Origin: Treponema ruminis
GTDB taxonomy: Bacteria; Spirochaetota; Spirochaetia; Treponematales; Treponemataceae
Direction: 5' to 3'
Length of the DNA stretch: 64,000 nucleotides
Assembly (NCBI GenBank): GCA_017161305.1
Contig: CP031518.1
Coordinates: 310,001-374,000, forward strand
The notes under the pieces are model-generated. The model did no database searches and had not been told where the DNA came from. It saw only the letters and a list, made by a program, of their open reading frames with translations. Positions 13,496 through 22,207 of this stretch are shown in pieces; the stretch's first letter is position 1, and the number at the start of each line of letters is the position of its first letter. The translations under genes and the position numbers were made by a program.

Positions 13496-15673
13496 TTACA
13501 AGTGAAGGACTCGTTCTTTGATTTCCTGAGTGCGGCCCTGGTTCCAGTACTGTGTGCCGATGTAACCACAAGTGCGGCGGGCTACGTTCATTGTTGCCTG
13601 GTCTTTGTTGCCGCAGTTAGGGCACTGCCAGACCAGCTTGTTGTCGCTGTCAGTTACAATCTGGATTTCGCCAGTGTAACCGCATTTCTGGCAGCAGTCT
13701 GATTTGGTGTTAAGCTCGGCGTACATGATGTTCTCGTAGATGTGCTTGAGAAGGGTCATGACAGCCGGGATGTTGTTTTCCATGTTTGGAACTTCAACAT
13801 AGCTTACAGCCCCGCCCGGGCTAAGCTCCTGGAACTGGCTTTCGAAGCTGAGCTTGGTGAATGCGTCCATCTTTTCTGTAACGTGAACGTGGTAGCTGTT
13901 TGTGATGTAGTTTTTGTCTGTAACGCCCTCGATTTCACCGAATCGCTTTTTGAGGCATTTTGCAAACTTGTATGTAGTTGACTCAAGCGGTGTACCGTAG
14001 AGTGAGAATGCGATGTTTGACGCAGCCTTCCACTCGGCGCACTTTTCGTTGAGGTGCTTCATGATTTCGATTGCGAATGGTGTAGCATCCGGGTCTGTGT
14101 GAGGTTTGCCTGTCATGTAGCGGACACACTCGCAGAGACCTGCATAGCCCAAAGAAATTGTTGAGTAGCCGCCGAAAAGAAGCTTGTCGATTTTCTCGCC
14201 TTTTTCGAGGCGGGCAAGGGCACCGTGCTGCCAGAGGATTGGAGCAACGTCGCTTGGAGTGCCCAGCAATCGCTGGTGTCGGCGCATGAGGGCCTTGTGG
14301 CAGAGCTCGAGGCGCTCGTCGAAGATTTCCCAGAATACCTTGTAGTCACCGCCAGAAGAACATGCTACGTCAACGAGGTTGATTGTAACTACGCCTTGGT
14401 TGAAGCGGCCGTAATATTTTGGTTTGCCCTGCTCGTCGGTGTATGGAGTGAGGAATGAGCGGCAGCCCATGCAAGGGTAGCAGTTTCCTTTGCCGTTTGC
14501 ATCGACTTTGAGTTCGAGCATTTTCTTTTCGGAAATGTAATCAGGAACAAGACGGCGGGCTGTACATTTTGCAGCAAGTTCTGTGAGTGCGTAATATTTT
14601 GAGCCCGGCTCGATGTTGTCTTCTTCGAGAACGTAAATGAGTTTTGGGAAGGCTGGTGTAACCCAGAATCCCTTTTCGTTTTTAACGCCCTGATAGCGCT
14701 GCTTGAGCATTTCTTCGATAATCATGGCGAGGTCGGCCTTTTCCTGCTCGTTCTTTGCCTCGTTGAGGTACATGAAGACAGTGATGAAAGGAGACTGACC
14801 GTTTGTTGTCATGAGTGTGACAACCTGATACTGAATTGTCTGAACGCCGCGGGTGATTTCGTCGCGGATTCTCATTTCTACGATTTTGTTGAACTGTTCG
14901 TCGCTGAATTTTACGCCTGTCTGCTCTTCAACGCGCATTGTCTCACGCTGGAACTTTTTGCGGCTTACATCTACGAACGGAGCCAGGTGAGCCAGAGAAA
15001 TTGACTGACCGCCGTACTGAGAAGAAGCAACCTGAGCGATAATCTGTGTGGCGATGTTGCAGGCTGTTGAGAATGAATGTGGTGTGTCGATTTTGGTTCC
15101 TGAAATGACTGTGCCGTTCTGGAGCATGTCCTCAAGGTTGACCAGATCGCAGTTGTGCATGTGCTGTGCGAAGTAGTCTGCATCGTGGAAGTGGATGAGT
15201 CCTTCGTCGTGAGCCTTTACGATGTCTTCGTCGAGAAGGAATCGCTTTGTGATGTCTTTTGAAACTTCACCGGCCATGTAGTCACGCTGAACTGAAACGA
15301 CTGTTGAGTTTTTGTTTGAGTTTTCCTGTTTAACTTCCTCGTTGTTGCATTCAAGAAGAGAAAGAATCTGCGAGTCCGTAGAATTGGCACGACGCATGAG
15401 CTGATGCTGGTAGCGGTATGTAATGTATTTTTTGGCGATGTCGAATGCACCTGCCTTCATGATTGCCTTTTCGACCAAATCCTGAATGGCTTCAACATTC
15501 ATCTCGTGATTTTCTGCAGCACACTGTTTTTCGATATTTTCCGCAATACTGTTGATTGTGCTGTTTGCCAACTGCTCCGACGGTGGAACTTCATTGTTCG
15601 CTTTTGAAATTGCCGTAATGATTTTTTTAAGATCGAAGACGACTTCTTCACCGTTGCGTTTAATAATTTTCAT
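13496..15673 (-). CDS. nrdD: Anaerobic ribonucleoside-triphosphate reductase
   Basis: 725 residues, the usual size. An N-terminal ATP-cone (MKIIKRNGEEVVFDLKKI, residues 1-95) provides allosteric control. The C-terminal zinc site has Cys pairs near 661/664 and 684/687, and RRTCGYIG places the glycyl radical at about Gly703. It reduces NTPs to dNTPs without oxygen. The anaerobic class III enzyme fits an obligate or facultative anaerobe. The start at 15673 lies 70-130 bp from two NrdR-box-like sequences. Confidence 0.96.
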   Translation of the reverse strand: MKIIKRNGEEVVFDLKKIITAISKANNEVPPSEQLANSTINSIAENIEKQCAAENHEMNVEAIQDLVEKAIMKAGAFDIAKKYITYRYQHQLMRRANSTDSQILSLLECNNEEVKQENSNKNSTVVSVQRDYMAGEVSKDITKRFLLDEDIVKAHDEGLIHFHDADYFAQHMHNCDLVNLEDMLQNGTVISGTKIDTPHSFSTACNIATQIIAQVASSQYGGQSISLAHLAPFVDVSRKKFQRETMRVEEQTGVKFSDEQFNKIVEMRIRDEITRGVQTIQYQVVTLMTTNGQSPFITVFMYLNEAKNEQEKADLAMIIEEMLKQRYQGVKNEKGFWVTPAFPKLIYVLEEDNIEPGSKYYALTELAAKCTARRLVPDYISEKKMLELKVDANGKGNCYPCMGCRSFLTPYTDEQGKPKYYGRFNQGVVTINLVDVACSSGGDYKVFWEIFDERLELCHKALMRRHQRLLGTPSDVAPILWQHGALARLEKGEKIDKLLFGGYSTISLGYAGLCECVRYMTGKPHTDPDATPFAIEIMKHLNEKCAEWKAASNIAFSLYGTPLESTTYKFAKCLKKRFGEIEGVTDKNYITNSYHVHVTEKMDAFTKLSFESQFQELSPGGAVSYVEVPNMENNIPAVMTLLKHIYENIMYAELNTKSDCCQKCGYTGEIQIVTDSDNKLVWQCPNCGNKDQATMNVARRTCGYIGTQYWNQGRTQEIKERVLHL

Positions 15674-15744
15674 GCCATTACCCCTCCAGACATCACATTT
15701 GAGAATTTTTTAGTTTTTTTGAAAAAAAATGCTTGACAAATTCG

Positions 15745-15803
15745 AATTTGTGTGTAGTGTCTGACACCGTTATTATCGGTTAAATCTACACTACCTATAG
15801 CGT
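15745..15803. promoter_or_regulatory. Two NrdR-box-like sequences upstream of nrdD
   Basis: The sequence at 15788-15803 (ACACTACCTATAGCGT) matches the NrdR consensus well; 15745-15760 (AATTTGTGTGTAGTGT) is a weaker match. Their centres are about 43 bp apart, close to four helical turns, so both would face the same side. No nrdR gene is in the window. This region is otherwise the ~300-bp intergenic gap between nrdD and the ammonia-lyase gene. Confidence 0.4.
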
Positions 15804-15916
15804 TTTTTTTATTAACTTTTCAAATGATAATTTTACATGCGAATTAAGTCAACCGTTTTTTTACAGAAAGTCAGTAAAATCAAAAAATGTCGCTTTTTTC
15901 TAATCAAGTGGAAAAC

Positions 15917-15963
15917 AGAAAAAAAATAAAAAAATCCCCGCTGTTTTTTAATTTCAGCAGGGA
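15917..15963 (-). terminator. Terminator of the ammonia-lyase gene
   Basis: On the minus strand a 9-position stem (TCCCTGCTG/CAGCGGGGA, one mismatch) around an A/T-rich loop is followed by a long T-run (15934 down to 15917). It starts 13 nt after the hutH stop. Confidence 0.8.
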
Positions 15964-15976
15964 TAAGAATTTATGT

Positions 15977-17551
15977 TTATTCAAAAAGATTTGTTGATTT
16001 GAGCCATCGGGCGACGGTCTCGGCTTCTTTGTCCAAAGGCCTGTCATCCTCAACGAACGCGCTCATTTTTCGCACCTCGTCATGAACTTTTTGGGTGAAC
16101 GGCGCAAAGTCTTTGATACCCGCAAGATCGACCGCCTGCATTGCCGCAAGAAGGTGTGTCGCGAACTGGAGGAAGACAAGCTCAATCTGCTCGGTGAATT
16201 TTCGTGCCGAGATTGTGCCCATGGAAACTTTGTCCTGATTGAGTGCTTCGGTTGGAGCCGAAGTGAGCGAAACCGGGAAGCAGTAGGTGGCAACTTCGCC
16301 GCGGATTGCAGAAATCGTAATCTGAGCCGCCTTGAACCCGAGTCGTAATCCCGCGCGCGGATGGTCAGCCGGCGTGTAAGGAATCAGGTTTTCGGTAAGT
16401 CCGTTGAATTTTCCGTCGATGATGATTTCAGCCTGCTTGTCGCTCAAATCCGCGATATTTGCAAGTGCAGTCCTCATGTAATCGCAGGCCGCACAAATGT
16501 GTCCTCCGTAGAAATTTCCTGTGTTGTAAAGACGACCTGTATCAATGTCCACAAGCGGATTATCGTTGGCGGAATTAAGTTCTTCTGTAATCATTTCGCG
16601 GGCAAAACGCAATGTGTCACGGTAAACGCCGTTAATCTGAGGTGCGCAGCGGATTGAATATCTGTCCTGGATTTTATTCTGCTGGGCGACAAAGCCTTTT
16701 CCGTCAAGCTTTTCAATCTGATTCTTCAAAAAGTCCTCGTATTTCCAGACTCGTTTTGATTCTAAAATAATGTTGTGGACGTAAACTGCGCTTTCCATCT
16801 GGCCACGGTGATTTTTAAGCTGGCTCACTTTGGTGACGAAAGGCGTGTCCTTGCCGCGTGTGATTTCTGATGTTACCGCCGTGAGAAAGTCGGAGATGTT
16901 TGCAAGACGCTGGGCCTTTTTCCAGGCGAGGCAGGCAACTGCTGTCATGACGCTGGTTCCGTTCATCAAAGCAAGTCCTTCTTTTGCTTCGATTGGGAGC
17001 GGATCCAGACCTTCGGCTTTTAGTGCCTCTGCTGCGGGAACAATTTTTCCTTTATAATAAGCTTCCCTCTGACCCATGATAACGGCCGCAAGATATGAAA
17101 GAGGGGTGAGGTCCCCGGAAGCACCCACTGAGCCGAGCTGTGGAATCACCGGGATTATGTCGTGGTTCAAAAGATTTACCATCATGCGGGCAAGTTCCGG
17201 CCTGATTGCCGAATGACCGCCCTTTACGTTCCCGTTCAGGCGGGCAAGAATAACGGCACGGCCAGTCTCATGATCGAATTTGGGGCCGAGACCGATTCCG
17301 TGATAAGCACAGATAACGCGCTGTAATTCTCCGGCTTTTTCCACGCTTATCTGATTATGGCAGCTGTCGCCGAAGTCAGTTGTTACGCCGTAAGTTGGCA
17401 CGCCGGTCGCAATGTAATCTTCAAGGAATTTTCGTGATTTTTCCAGAGTCTCCCAGAATTTTTTGTCAGTCGGGAGTGCGACTTCTTCATTTTTATAGGC
17501 AACGTCGCAGACATCTTCAATAGTAAGTTCATTTCCGTTGATGGTTTTCAT
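15977..17551 (-). CDS. hutH: Aromatic amino acid ammonia-lyase, probably histidine ammonia-lyase
   Basis: 524 residues. GSVGASGDLTPLSYLA carries Ala144-Ser145-Gly146, which cyclise to the MIO electrophile of the HAL/PAL/TAL family. The early YGVTTDFGDSCH, LNGNVKGGHSAIRP and late FYGGHICAACDY segments are conserved. The reaction removes ammonia from histidine (to urocanate) or another aromatic amino acid. The selectivity-loop residues read AYHG (His84); the other substrate-pocket residues are not clearly diagnostic, so tyrosine or phenylalanine activity cannot be excluded. No other hut genes are adjacent. Confidence 0.82.
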   Translation of the reverse strand: MKTINGNELTIEDVCDVAYKNEEVALPTDKKFWETLEKSRKFLEDYIATGVPTYGVTTDFGDSCHNQISVEKAGELQRVICAYHGIGLGPKFDHETGRAVILARLNGNVKGGHSAIRPELARMMVNLLNHDIIPVIPQLGSVGASGDLTPLSYLAAVIMGQREAYYKGKIVPAAEALKAEGLDPLPIEAKEGLALMNGTSVMTAVACLAWKKAQRLANISDFLTAVTSEITRGKDTPFVTKVSQLKNHRGQMESAVYVHNIILESKRVWKYEDFLKNQIEKLDGKGFVAQQNKIQDRYSIRCAPQINGVYRDTLRFAREMITEELNSANDNPLVDIDTGRLYNTGNFYGGHICAACDYMRTALANIADLSDKQAEIIIDGKFNGLTENLIPYTPADHPRAGLRLGFKAAQITISAIRGEVATYCFPVSLTSAPTEALNQDKVSMGTISARKFTEQIELVFLQFATHLLAAMQAVDLAGIKDFAPFTQKVHDEVRKMSAFVEDDRPLDKEAETVARWLKSTNLFE

Positions 17552-17664
17552 AATGCTTTAAGTTTAGAGATTTTTTGTTAAGTGGTAAATTGTTTTTATG
17601 GATAAAATTCTGCATTTTTGCTACAATTTTCGAAATTATCTTAAAACTGAGTACGGAGTAAAAT

Positions 17665-18009
17665 ATGAAAATAGCAAAAATCCTTACAATTACAGCAGCA
17701 TCGCTTTTTATGATTTCGGCTGTTCCTGCGTTTTCTGCAAAAAAATCTGATTCCGCTTCACAGAAAGTTGAAAAGTCAGCAAAAGACAAAAAAAAGGCAA
17801 CAAAATCTTCTAAAAAAGAGGCAGAATCTAAAGTGGATGATTCTAACGAAGAATTTGCGGAAGCTGGAAAAGCTGTAGGCAACGCCGGAAAGGAAGTCGG
17901 CCATGCTGCCAAAAAAGCTGGAAAGGAGATCGGTTCAGCAGCAAAGTCTTTCGGCAAAAGCTTCAAAGAAGCATTTTCTTCTGATTCATCTGATTCTAAC
18001 AAAGACTAG
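17665..18009 (+). CDS. Secreted Lys/Ala-rich amphipathic protein
   Basis: 114 residues with a clear signal peptide (MKIAKILTITAASLFMISAV, cleavage likely after PAFSA). The mature part is very rich in Lys, Ser and Ala, with an 11-residue-type amphipathic repeat around AGKAVGNAGKEVGHAAKKAG and an acidic Ser/Asp tail. It resembles apolipoprotein-like or YtxH-like helical proteins of low complexity. No enzymatic motif. Start chosen at ATG 17665, with GGAG (ACGGAGTAAAAT) upstream. A long antisense frame over it is an artefact of its composition. Confidence 0.7.
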   Translation: MKIAKILTITAASLFMISAVPAFSAKKSDSASQKVEKSAKDKKKATKSSKKEAESKVDDSNEEFAEAGKAVGNAGKEVGHAAKKAGKEIGSAAKSFGKSFKEAFSSDSSDSNKD

Positions 18010-18010
18010 C

Positions 18011-18031
18011 TTGTCAGGCTCTTCCTGACAA
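18011..18031 (+). terminator. Short hairpin between the secreted protein gene and kduI
   Basis: TTGTCAGG/CCTGACAA with a small loop directly after the stop codon. There is no U-tract, so it may attenuate or protect mRNA rather than terminate. Confidence 0.45.
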
Positions 18032-18055
18032 CAGCAATCTTTCAGGAGATTTTAC

Positions 18056-18898
18056 ATGGATATTCGTTACTCAACAGGAAAAGAGCCGTTCAAAAGAATG
18101 ACTACAGAAGAAATTCGTGATGAATTTCTCATCGAAAACATTTTCATCAAAAATGACGTTACTGCGGTTTACAGCCACATCGACCGAATCGTAACTTTGG
18201 GCTGTATGCCTGTTGACGAGACAGTTAAGCTCGACAAAAACATCGACGCAATGAAAGACTTTGGCGTTGACTTTTTCTTGCAGCGTCGTGAGCTTGGCAT
18301 GATTAACATCGGCGGTGACGGCCTTGTCGTTGCAGACGGAAAAACTTACGAAATCAAGCACTACGATGCACTTTATCTCGGTGCCGGCACAAAAGAAGTT
18401 ACACTGGCTTCAAAAGATGCAAAAAATCCAGCCAAATTCTACATGAACTCAACACCAGCTCACTGCACTTACCCAAGCCGAATCATCACTTATGAGCAGG
18501 CAAATCATGTTCACATGGGAAGCCAGGCTGAGTCAAACGACCGCACAATCAACCAGTACATTCACCCGTCAATCCTTGACACCTGCCAGCTTTCAATGGG
18601 CATGACACACCTGGAGACAGGCTCAGTCTGGAACACAATGCCGGCTCACACACACGAGCGCCGCATGGAAGTTTACTTCTACTTTGACTTCCCAGAGGAT
18701 CAGATTGTATTCCACTTCATGGGCGAGCCAAACCAGACACGCCACATCGTAATGCACAACGACGAAGCCGTAATCAACCCAAGCTGGTCAATCCACTCAG
18801 GCTGCGGTACAAGCAACTACACCTTCATCTGGAGCATGGGCGGCGAAAACCGTACATACACAGACCAGGACTGGATCCGCACTCCTGACCTGCGATAG
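18056..18898 (+). CDS. kduI: 5-dehydro-4-deoxy-D-glucuronate isomerase
   Basis: 280 residues, the family's normal length. The cupin zinc site is complete: His198 and His200 and Glu205 in AHTHERRMEVYF, and His247 in SIHSGCG, matching the E. coli residues at an offset of two. It converts 4-deoxy-L-threo-5-hexulose uronate to 3-deoxy-D-glycero-2,5-hexodiulosonate in pectin or uronate breakdown. GGAG precedes the start. No other pectin genes are next to it, so it stands alone here. Confidence 0.95.
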   Translation: MDIRYSTGKEPFKRMTTEEIRDEFLIENIFIKNDVTAVYSHIDRIVTLGCMPVDETVKLDKNIDAMKDFGVDFFLQRRELGMINIGGDGLVVADGKTYEIKHYDALYLGAGTKEVTLASKDAKNPAKFYMNSTPAHCTYPSRIITYEQANHVHMGSQAESNDRTINQYIHPSILDTCQLSMGMTHLETGSVWNTMPAHTHERRMEVYFYFDFPEDQIVFHFMGEPNQTRHIVMHNDEAVINPSWSIHSGCGTSNYTFIWSMGGENRTYTDQDWIRTPDLR

Positions 18899-19080
18899 CA
18901 GGGCGGGAGAAGTTCAATAACTTCCTTGCAGGACGAGGCGGCTTGTCCGCCTCATACGCACACCGGATTTGCGCTAGGCTATGTAGCCCCGAAGTTGCCA
19001 GCTTGCTGGCAATGAGCGTGAGCGAAGGGCGGAACAGCCGGCCCGCGCCAGCGGGAAGCGCCCTGAAATTATCTATAGCC
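18899..19080. repeat. Hairpin-rich intergenic stretch after kduI
   Basis: About 180 bp without a credible gene, more GC-rich than its surroundings. It holds several hairpins: GAGGCGG/CCGCCTC near 18937-18953, TTGCCAGC/GCTGGCAA near 18993-19011, and a GC-rich imperfect one near 19040-19060. Phrases such as GAGCGTGAGCGAAGGG recall dispersed repeats seen elsewhere in the island (36.4 and 40.9 kb), but similarity is in style only. Confidence 0.45.
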
Positions 19081-19136
19081 AAAAGCCCTTCTTTCCGATA
19101 TACTTAAAAGGTCGTGCTTTTGCTTGTGGGCAAATC

Positions 19137-19230
19137 GCGGCTCTCTGGAGAGTTTCCATTGCACCAAATGGAACACCGAAGGGTTAAGGTTATTACAACC
19201 GATATCTCAGGTAAAACGGACAGGGCATCA
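19137..19230 (+). ncRNA. Glycine riboswitch, single aptamer
   Basis: The core has the signature CTCTGGAGAG-type start (19140-19152), ACACCGAAGGG (19173-19183) and ATCTCAGGTAAAACGGACAGG (19204-19224) in the right order and spacing. P1 can form between GCTCT (19140-19144) and AGGGC (19222-19226). Only one aptamer is seen. It precedes an alanine/glycine:cation symporter gene, a known gene class for this riboswitch. Confidence 0.9.
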
Positions 19231-19248
19231 CAAAATGTTCTAACCACT

Positions 19249-19287
19249 CTAGAGAGCTGAACAGGTCGTTCAGCTCTATTTCTTTTT
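19249..19287 (+). terminator. Riboswitch expression platform: terminator competing with an anti-terminator
   Basis: GAGCTGAAC (19254-19262) pairs with GTTCAGCTC (19268-19276), followed by a T-rich run. The 5' arm can instead pair with the aptamer: GCTCTCT (19140-19146) is fully complementary to AGAGAGC (19251-19257). Glycine binding would hold GCTCT in P1 and free the terminator arm, predicting an OFF switch. Confidence 0.75.
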
Positions 19288-19300
19288 AAAGGGGAACAAA

Positions 19301-20728
19301 ATGTTCTCAACCATTAACAACATTCTTAACACCATTGATGACGTGGTTTGGGGAATCCCGACAATTGCGCTCATTCTCATCACGGGAATCGTAGTCACAG
19401 TTTCAACTCGGGGTATTCAGTTCACAAAGCTGGGAAGAGCTTTCAAGAGCATCTTCAAGGAAAACGAAGGTCACGGTGAGCTTTCAGGATTTGCCGCCCT
19501 CTGTACAGCTCTTTCTGCAACAATCGGTACAGGAAACATTGTCGGTGTTTCTACAGCCGTTCTCGCAGGTGGTCCTGGCGCCCTCTTCTGGATGTGGCTT
19601 GCCGCAATTCTTGGAACTGCAACAAAATATGCAGAATGTATGCTCGCAATCAAATACCGCGAGGTAGCTTCTGACGGACACATCCTCGGCGGTCCTTTCT
19701 ATACAATCGAAAAAGGCATGGGTCCGAAATGGAAGTGGCTCGCAGTTCTTTTCGCAATCTTCGGAACTCTCGTAGGTCTCCTTGGTATCGGAACATTTAC
19801 ACAGATCAACGGTATCTGTGGTGCAATTCAGAACGCATTCGACCCTGAAAACGCAAACATCGCTTTCTATATCGGTGAGCACGCTTATTCATGGGCAACA
19901 GTAATCGGTGGTGCAATCATTACTGTAAGTGCAGCCCTCGTAATCATTGGCGGCCTCAAACGAATCGCAAAAGTTGCAGAAAAAGTCGTTCCTGCAATGG
20001 CTTTCATCTATATCTTCCTCGGTCTCGCAGTCCTCATCATGAACGCAACAAAAATCCCGGCTGCTTTCGAGCTTATCTTCAAAGGCGCATTCGGTGCACA
20101 GACAGGCCTCAAGGCTCTCGAAGGTGCCGCTTTGGGCGTTGTCCTCAAGACAGCAATGCAGAAAGGTATCGCACGCGGTATCTTCTCAAACGAAGCTGGC
20201 TTGGGTTCTGCTCCAATCGCAGCAGCTGCCGTTCAGACAAACGAGCCTGTTGAGCAGGGTATGGTAAACATGACAGGTACAGTAATCGACACACTGATTA
20301 TCTGTACAATGACAGGTCTTTCAATCATCATCGCTGGCGGTGACGTATGGAACAGCGGAGCAAGCGGTGCTGCCCTCACAGCAAAGGCATTCTCAACAAT
20401 CCTCGGCGGTGACGGAAAGAGCATCCAGTTCCTTCTCATGCTCTGTTTGATTTTCTTCGCATTCACGACAATTTTGGGCTGGGACTACTACTCAGAGCGC
20501 TGTCTTGAATACTTGAGCAAGGGCAACCAGACAGTCGTAAAGGCTTACCGATGGCTTTACATCATTGCAGTTGCAATCGGACCTTACATGACAATTTCTG
20601 CAGTTTGGACAATCGCCGACATCACAAACGGTCTCATGGCAATTCCTAACTGTATCTCCCTCATCGTATTGAGCGGAGTAATCGCAAAGGAAACAGAATC
20701 TTACTTCAATAAATATCCGAAACTGTAG
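19301..20728 (+). CDS. Alanine/glycine:cation symporter (AgcS/AlsT family)
   Basis: 475 residues with about 10-11 membrane segments. GFAALCTALSATIGTGNIVGVSTA near residue 62 is the family signature, and ARGIFSNEAGLGSAPIAAAA near residue 290 is the other strongly conserved region. It imports alanine or glycine with sodium or protons. Control by a glycine riboswitch argues that glycine is the physiological substrate. GGGG lies 8 nt before the ATG. A terminator follows. Confidence 0.94.
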   Translation: MFSTINNILNTIDDVVWGIPTIALILITGIVVTVSTRGIQFTKLGRAFKSIFKENEGHGELSGFAALCTALSATIGTGNIVGVSTAVLAGGPGALFWMWLAAILGTATKYAECMLAIKYREVASDGHILGGPFYTIEKGMGPKWKWLAVLFAIFGTLVGLLGIGTFTQINGICGAIQNAFDPENANIAFYIGEHAYSWATVIGGAIITVSAALVIIGGLKRIAKVAEKVVPAMAFIYIFLGLAVLIMNATKIPAAFELIFKGAFGAQTGLKALEGAALGVVLKTAMQKGIARGIFSNEAGLGSAPIAAAAVQTNEPVEQGMVNMTGTVIDTLIICTMTGLSIIIAGGDVWNSGASGAALTAKAFSTILGGDGKSIQFLLMLCLIFFAFTTILGWDYYSERCLEYLSKGNQTVVKAYRWLYIIAVAIGPYMTISAVWTIADITNGLMAIPNCISLIVLSGVIAKETESYFNKYPKL

Positions 20729-20746
20729 GAAAATCTGATTCCTCTT

Positions 20747-20779
20747 CAAAGCCCGTCGGTCTCAATCGGCGGGCTTTTT
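20747..20779 (+). terminator. Terminator of the symporter gene
   Basis: A GC-rich stem (GCCCGTCG with CGGCGGGC, one wobble) is preceded by A and followed by TTTTT. Confidence 0.85.
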
Positions 20780-20782
20780 CAT

Positions 20783-20818
20783 TGTAAAAGTTGCAAAAAT
20801 TCGCTAAAATCTTCCATA
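20783..20818 (+). promoter_or_regulatory. Candidate hisD promoter giving a leaderless or very short-leader mRNA
   Basis: TTGTAA (20783-20788), 16 bp, TAAAAT (20805-20810), then 7 nt to the ATG at 20818. The predicted start of transcription coincides with the start codon, and no Shine-Dalgarno is visible. Confidence 0.5.
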
Positions 20819-22185
20819 TGAAGATGAAAATACAGCTCTATAAAGACATCGAGCCGGAATTCTTTGACGGCCGTGATTTTGGCGGTTCAATTGATATTGT
20901 AAAGGACGTTCTTTCCGACGTAAAAAAGCGCGGAGACAAGGCTCTTGCTGAGTACGGTGCAAAATTTGACCTTTCGGCACCAAGCTCTTTTGAAATTCCA
21001 GAGGCTGAGCTTAAAGCCGCTGCCGAGAAGATGCAGCGCGAAAATCCTGATTTGTACAAGGCAATTGAATACAGCCACGACCTTGCCCTCCGCTTTGCAA
21101 AAAAACAGCGCGAGTCTTTTGATGATTTTGAGGTCGAGCTTGAGCCTGGCGTTTTCACAGGTCAGAAAAATATCGCAGTTGACCGAGCCGGAGCTTATGT
21201 TCCAGCCGGACGATTCCCCCTCGTTTCAAGTGTCGTAATGACAATCACTCCGGCCGTTGCCGCTGGCGTTAAGGAAGTAATTCTCTGCACACCGCCTCGC
21301 GTTCACCCAAGTGACAAGGCCGCTGCCGAAAAACAGGGAACCGGCATTCCGGGCAAACCATTTGTCGGCGGAAAACCTTACGCAGACGAAAACATCATGG
21401 CGGCTGCCTACATCTGTGGCGTTACAAAGGCTTTTGCTTGCGGCGGCTCTCAGGCAGTCGCGGCCATGGCCTTCGGAACGGAATCTGTTCCACGATGTGA
21501 TGTAATCGTCGGTCCCGGCAATAAATTCGTTGCAGAGGCAAAAAAACTCGTTTACGGCACAGTTGGAATCGACATGCTTGCAGGCCCAACCGAAGTCTTC
21601 ATCATTGCTGACAAGAGTGCGAACCCGGCTTGGGTTGCTGCAGACCTTCTTGCCCAGGCTGAACACGACATCGTAGCCCAGCCTGTAATGGCAACAGATT
21701 CAGAAGAACTTGCAAAGGCTGTCGCAGAAGAAATCGAAAAGCAGCTGGCAGTCCTTCCAACAAAAGCAACTGCCGAGCAGAGCGTTCAAAATTACGGAAG
21801 AATCATCGTCTGTGACAATATTGAGCAGGCAGCAGAATGTGCCAACCGCAAGGCTCCTGAGCACCTCGAGCTTGCCATGGAAGAAGGAGCCGTGCGCGAC
21901 AAGATTGAGTCAATCGTCCACAACTACGGCTCGCTTTTCGTCGGTCACGGAAGTGCGGAAGTCTTCGGCGATTATGCCGCTGGCCTCAACCACACATTGC
22001 CGACATCCGGCAGCGCAAGATTCACAGGCGGCCTGAGTGTACGCATGTTCCTCAAGACTGTCACGATTTTGCGCGCAATTCCAGGTTCAAAGGGAGCCGT
22101 AGCTTCGGCAAATGCTTCCGGCACTCTGGGCGATGCAGAAGGACTTGCAGGACACGCCCGTGCGGCAAGAATTCGACTTGCCTAA
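20818..22185 (+). CDS. hisD: Histidinol dehydrogenase
   Basis: 455 residues from ATG 20818 (an ATG at 20824 is an alternative; the further upstream in-frame ATG lies inside the promoter). GPGNKFVAEAKKLVYG, DMLAGPTEVFIIAD and LAQAEHDIVAQ form the HisD signature with zinc and NAD sites, and GGLSVRMFLK is the late conserved segment. It oxidises L-histidinol to L-histidine in two NAD-dependent steps. No other his gene is adjacent; stand-alone hisD homologues sometimes act on other substrates, so the pathway role is inferred. Confidence 0.9.
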   Translation: MKMKIQLYKDIEPEFFDGRDFGGSIDIVKDVLSDVKKRGDKALAEYGAKFDLSAPSSFEIPEAELKAAAEKMQRENPDLYKAIEYSHDLALRFAKKQRESFDDFEVELEPGVFTGQKNIAVDRAGAYVPAGRFPLVSSVVMTITPAVAAGVKEVILCTPPRVHPSDKAAAEKQGTGIPGKPFVGGKPYADENIMAAAYICGVTKAFACGGSQAVAAMAFGTESVPRCDVIVGPGNKFVAEAKKLVYGTVGIDMLAGPTEVFIIADKSANPAWVAADLLAQAEHDIVAQPVMATDSEELAKAVAEEIEKQLAVLPTKATAEQSVQNYGRIIVCDNIEQAAECANRKAPEHLELAMEEGAVRDKIESIVHNYGSLFVGHGSAEVFGDYAAGLNHTLPTSGSARFTGGLSVRMFLKTVTILRAIPGSKGAVASANASGTLGDAEGLAGHARAARIRLA

Positions 22186-22207
22186 AAGCAAAAGATTGGA
22201 GATTAAT

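Noticed and set aside
17529-18002. Minus-strand 157-codon frame opposite the secreted Lys-rich gene
   Set aside because: It is a composition shadow: the Lys/Ser-rich repeat keeps the antisense frame open, and the plus strand has a real signal peptide and ribosome site.
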